Origin: Vibrio splendidus 12E03
GTDB lineage: Bacteria > Pseudomonadota > Gammaproteobacteria > Enterobacterales > Vibrionaceae
DNA: 64,000 nucleotides
Reading direction: 5' to 3'
Assembly (NCBI RefSeq): GCF_000272105.2
Contig: NZ_AJZD02000234.1
Span: 17,279-81,278, forward strand
Shown here: in pieces, positions 63,518-64,000 of the stretch
Layout of the letters: each line of letters starts with the position of its first letter
Position numbering within the stretch: the first letter of the stretch is position 1
Position numbers and translations under genes: made by a program
Notes under the pieces: model-generated
Seen by the model: only the letters and a program-made list of their open reading frames with translations
The model's database searches: none
What the model was told of the DNA's origin: nothing

Positions 63518-64000
63518 GTTTTCATATTCGGTTTGATTGTGTAAAAGCGACCATATAATTCGTGCGTTCTTCGCGGCAAGTGCCACTATCGCTCGGTTCA
63601 TTCCTCTCCGCTCTAGAACGCCTCGACACCACTGACTTAACTTATCTTGCTTGTCGCCAAGGTTGGCAATCACGGTCCGTGCCCCGTGAACTAATAGTGT
63701 TCGTAAGTATTTGTCGCCGTGTTTAGTTATCCGGCCTAAGCGAGGTTTCCCTCCTGTGGAATATTGCTTTGGTACTAAGCCTAGCCAAGCAGAGAAATCG
63801 CGACTTTTATCAAATTGAGAGCCATTACCTATCGAAGCGAGTATCGCTGTTGCAGTTTGCGGCCCGATACCTCGAACCGTCATCACTCGTTGAATATTAG
63901 CGCTGACCTTGGCAAAAGAATCGAAGACTTGTTCAGTATCGGCGATAAGTTGATTGAGTTCGTCAAGGTGGTGATAAGCATCGCCAACCACCGTTTTTGC
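63506..64000 (-). CDS. IS110-family transposase, C-terminal part
   Basis: 165 codons visible; the frame stays open to the window edge, so the N-terminal RuvC-like catalytic domain is outside. The visible part is the Transposase_20 domain: VRGIGPQTATAILASIGNGSQF, AWLGLVPKQYSTGGKPRLGRITKHGDKYLRTLLVHGAR. These DEDD-type transposases excise and insert through circular intermediates, in newer work guided by a bridge RNA encoded in the IS flanks. Confidence 0.9.
   Translation of the reverse strand, partial: AKTVVGDAYHHLDELNQLIADTEQVFDSFAKVSANIQRVMTVRGIGPQTATAILASIGNGSQFDKSRDFSAWLGLVPKQYSTGGKPRLGRITKHGDKYLRTLLVHGARTVIANLGDKQDKLSQWCRGVLERRGMNRAIVALAAKNARIIWSLLHNQTEYENYAA

Larger units (their letters stand above)
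63240..64000 (-). mobile_element. IS110/IS1111-family insertion sequence (cut by window edge)
   Basis: Starts where attC2 breaks off. About 265 non-coding bases precede the transposase stop, then the transposase gene runs to the window edge. Long non-coding flanks and the absence of obvious terminal inverted repeats or target duplication are usual for IS110-type elements. The IS1111-attC branch is known to insert specifically into attC sites. Confidence 0.8.

Noticed and set aside
1..64000. CRISPR arrays, tRNA or rRNA genes, prophage
   Set aside because: No regularly spaced direct repeats with unique spacers, no cloverleaf or rRNA sequence and no phage structural genes were seen.

Overview
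The window reads as chromosomal DNA of a marine gammaproteobacterium of the genus Vibrio, most like the V. splendidus group. This rests on recognisable protein families (YccS, HelD, TorS/TorT, Cra, FruBKA, AcfD/SslE, a ToxR/ToxS-like pair), a base composition in the mid-40s percent GC, and two attC sites of the long Vibrio type near the right end. Placement on the smaller chromosome is a guess from the gene content, not shown by the sequence. Gene density is high and most of the window is ordinary core or shell genome. Only the last ~2 kb look clearly mobile.

Layout. 1-9.9 kb: a DUF819 membrane protein (cut by the window edge), a Kef-type K+/H+ antiporter with its flavoprotein partner, a PLP-dependent threonine-aldolase-like enzyme, YccF, an unknown outer-membrane barrel, an iron-dependent alcohol dehydrogenase, the nucleotidase YjjG, and two very small genes. 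10-19.5 kb: amino-acid exporter YddG, a cation-diffusion facilitator, a LysR gene divergent from a methyltransferase, the glycyl-radical pair YjjI/YjjW, another LysR gene and HMG-CoA reductase. Four different short tandem repeats lie between 7 and 17 kb. 20.6-30.3 kb: YccS divergent from helicase IV, a VOC protein, methylglyoxal synthase, and divergent torT/torS without torR. 30.4-43.4 kb: cis/trans fatty-acid isomerase, a FAN1-like VRR-NUC nuclease, an OFA-family transporter, YajD, YghU and a giant M60-like AcfD/SslE lipoprotein.

43.5-49.3 kb holds a fructose PTS operon (fruBKA) divergent from cra, with three palindromic Cra operators between them. 49.3-51.4 kb holds a ToxR-like/ToxS-like pair facing a small outer-membrane barrel gene. 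51.6-61.3 kb is a nitrate-assimilation locus. nirB-nirD-narK and a fused PP2C phosphatase/Ser-Thr kinase run leftwards, and the assimilatory nitrate reductase runs rightwards. The shared 0.5-kb control region has one sigma-54 promoter pointing each way and two NtrC-type half-sites exactly 20 bp apart in the middle, so the locus is very probably nitrogen-controlled through NtrC and RpoN.

61.7-64 kb: a small secreted protein behind a possible Fur box, then two attC sites enclosing a cassette that carries a DUF1883 gene, then an IS110/IS1111-type element whose outer end coincides with the point where the second attC breaks off. No integrase gene is in view, so this is either an isolated cassette cluster or the edge of a larger cassette array.
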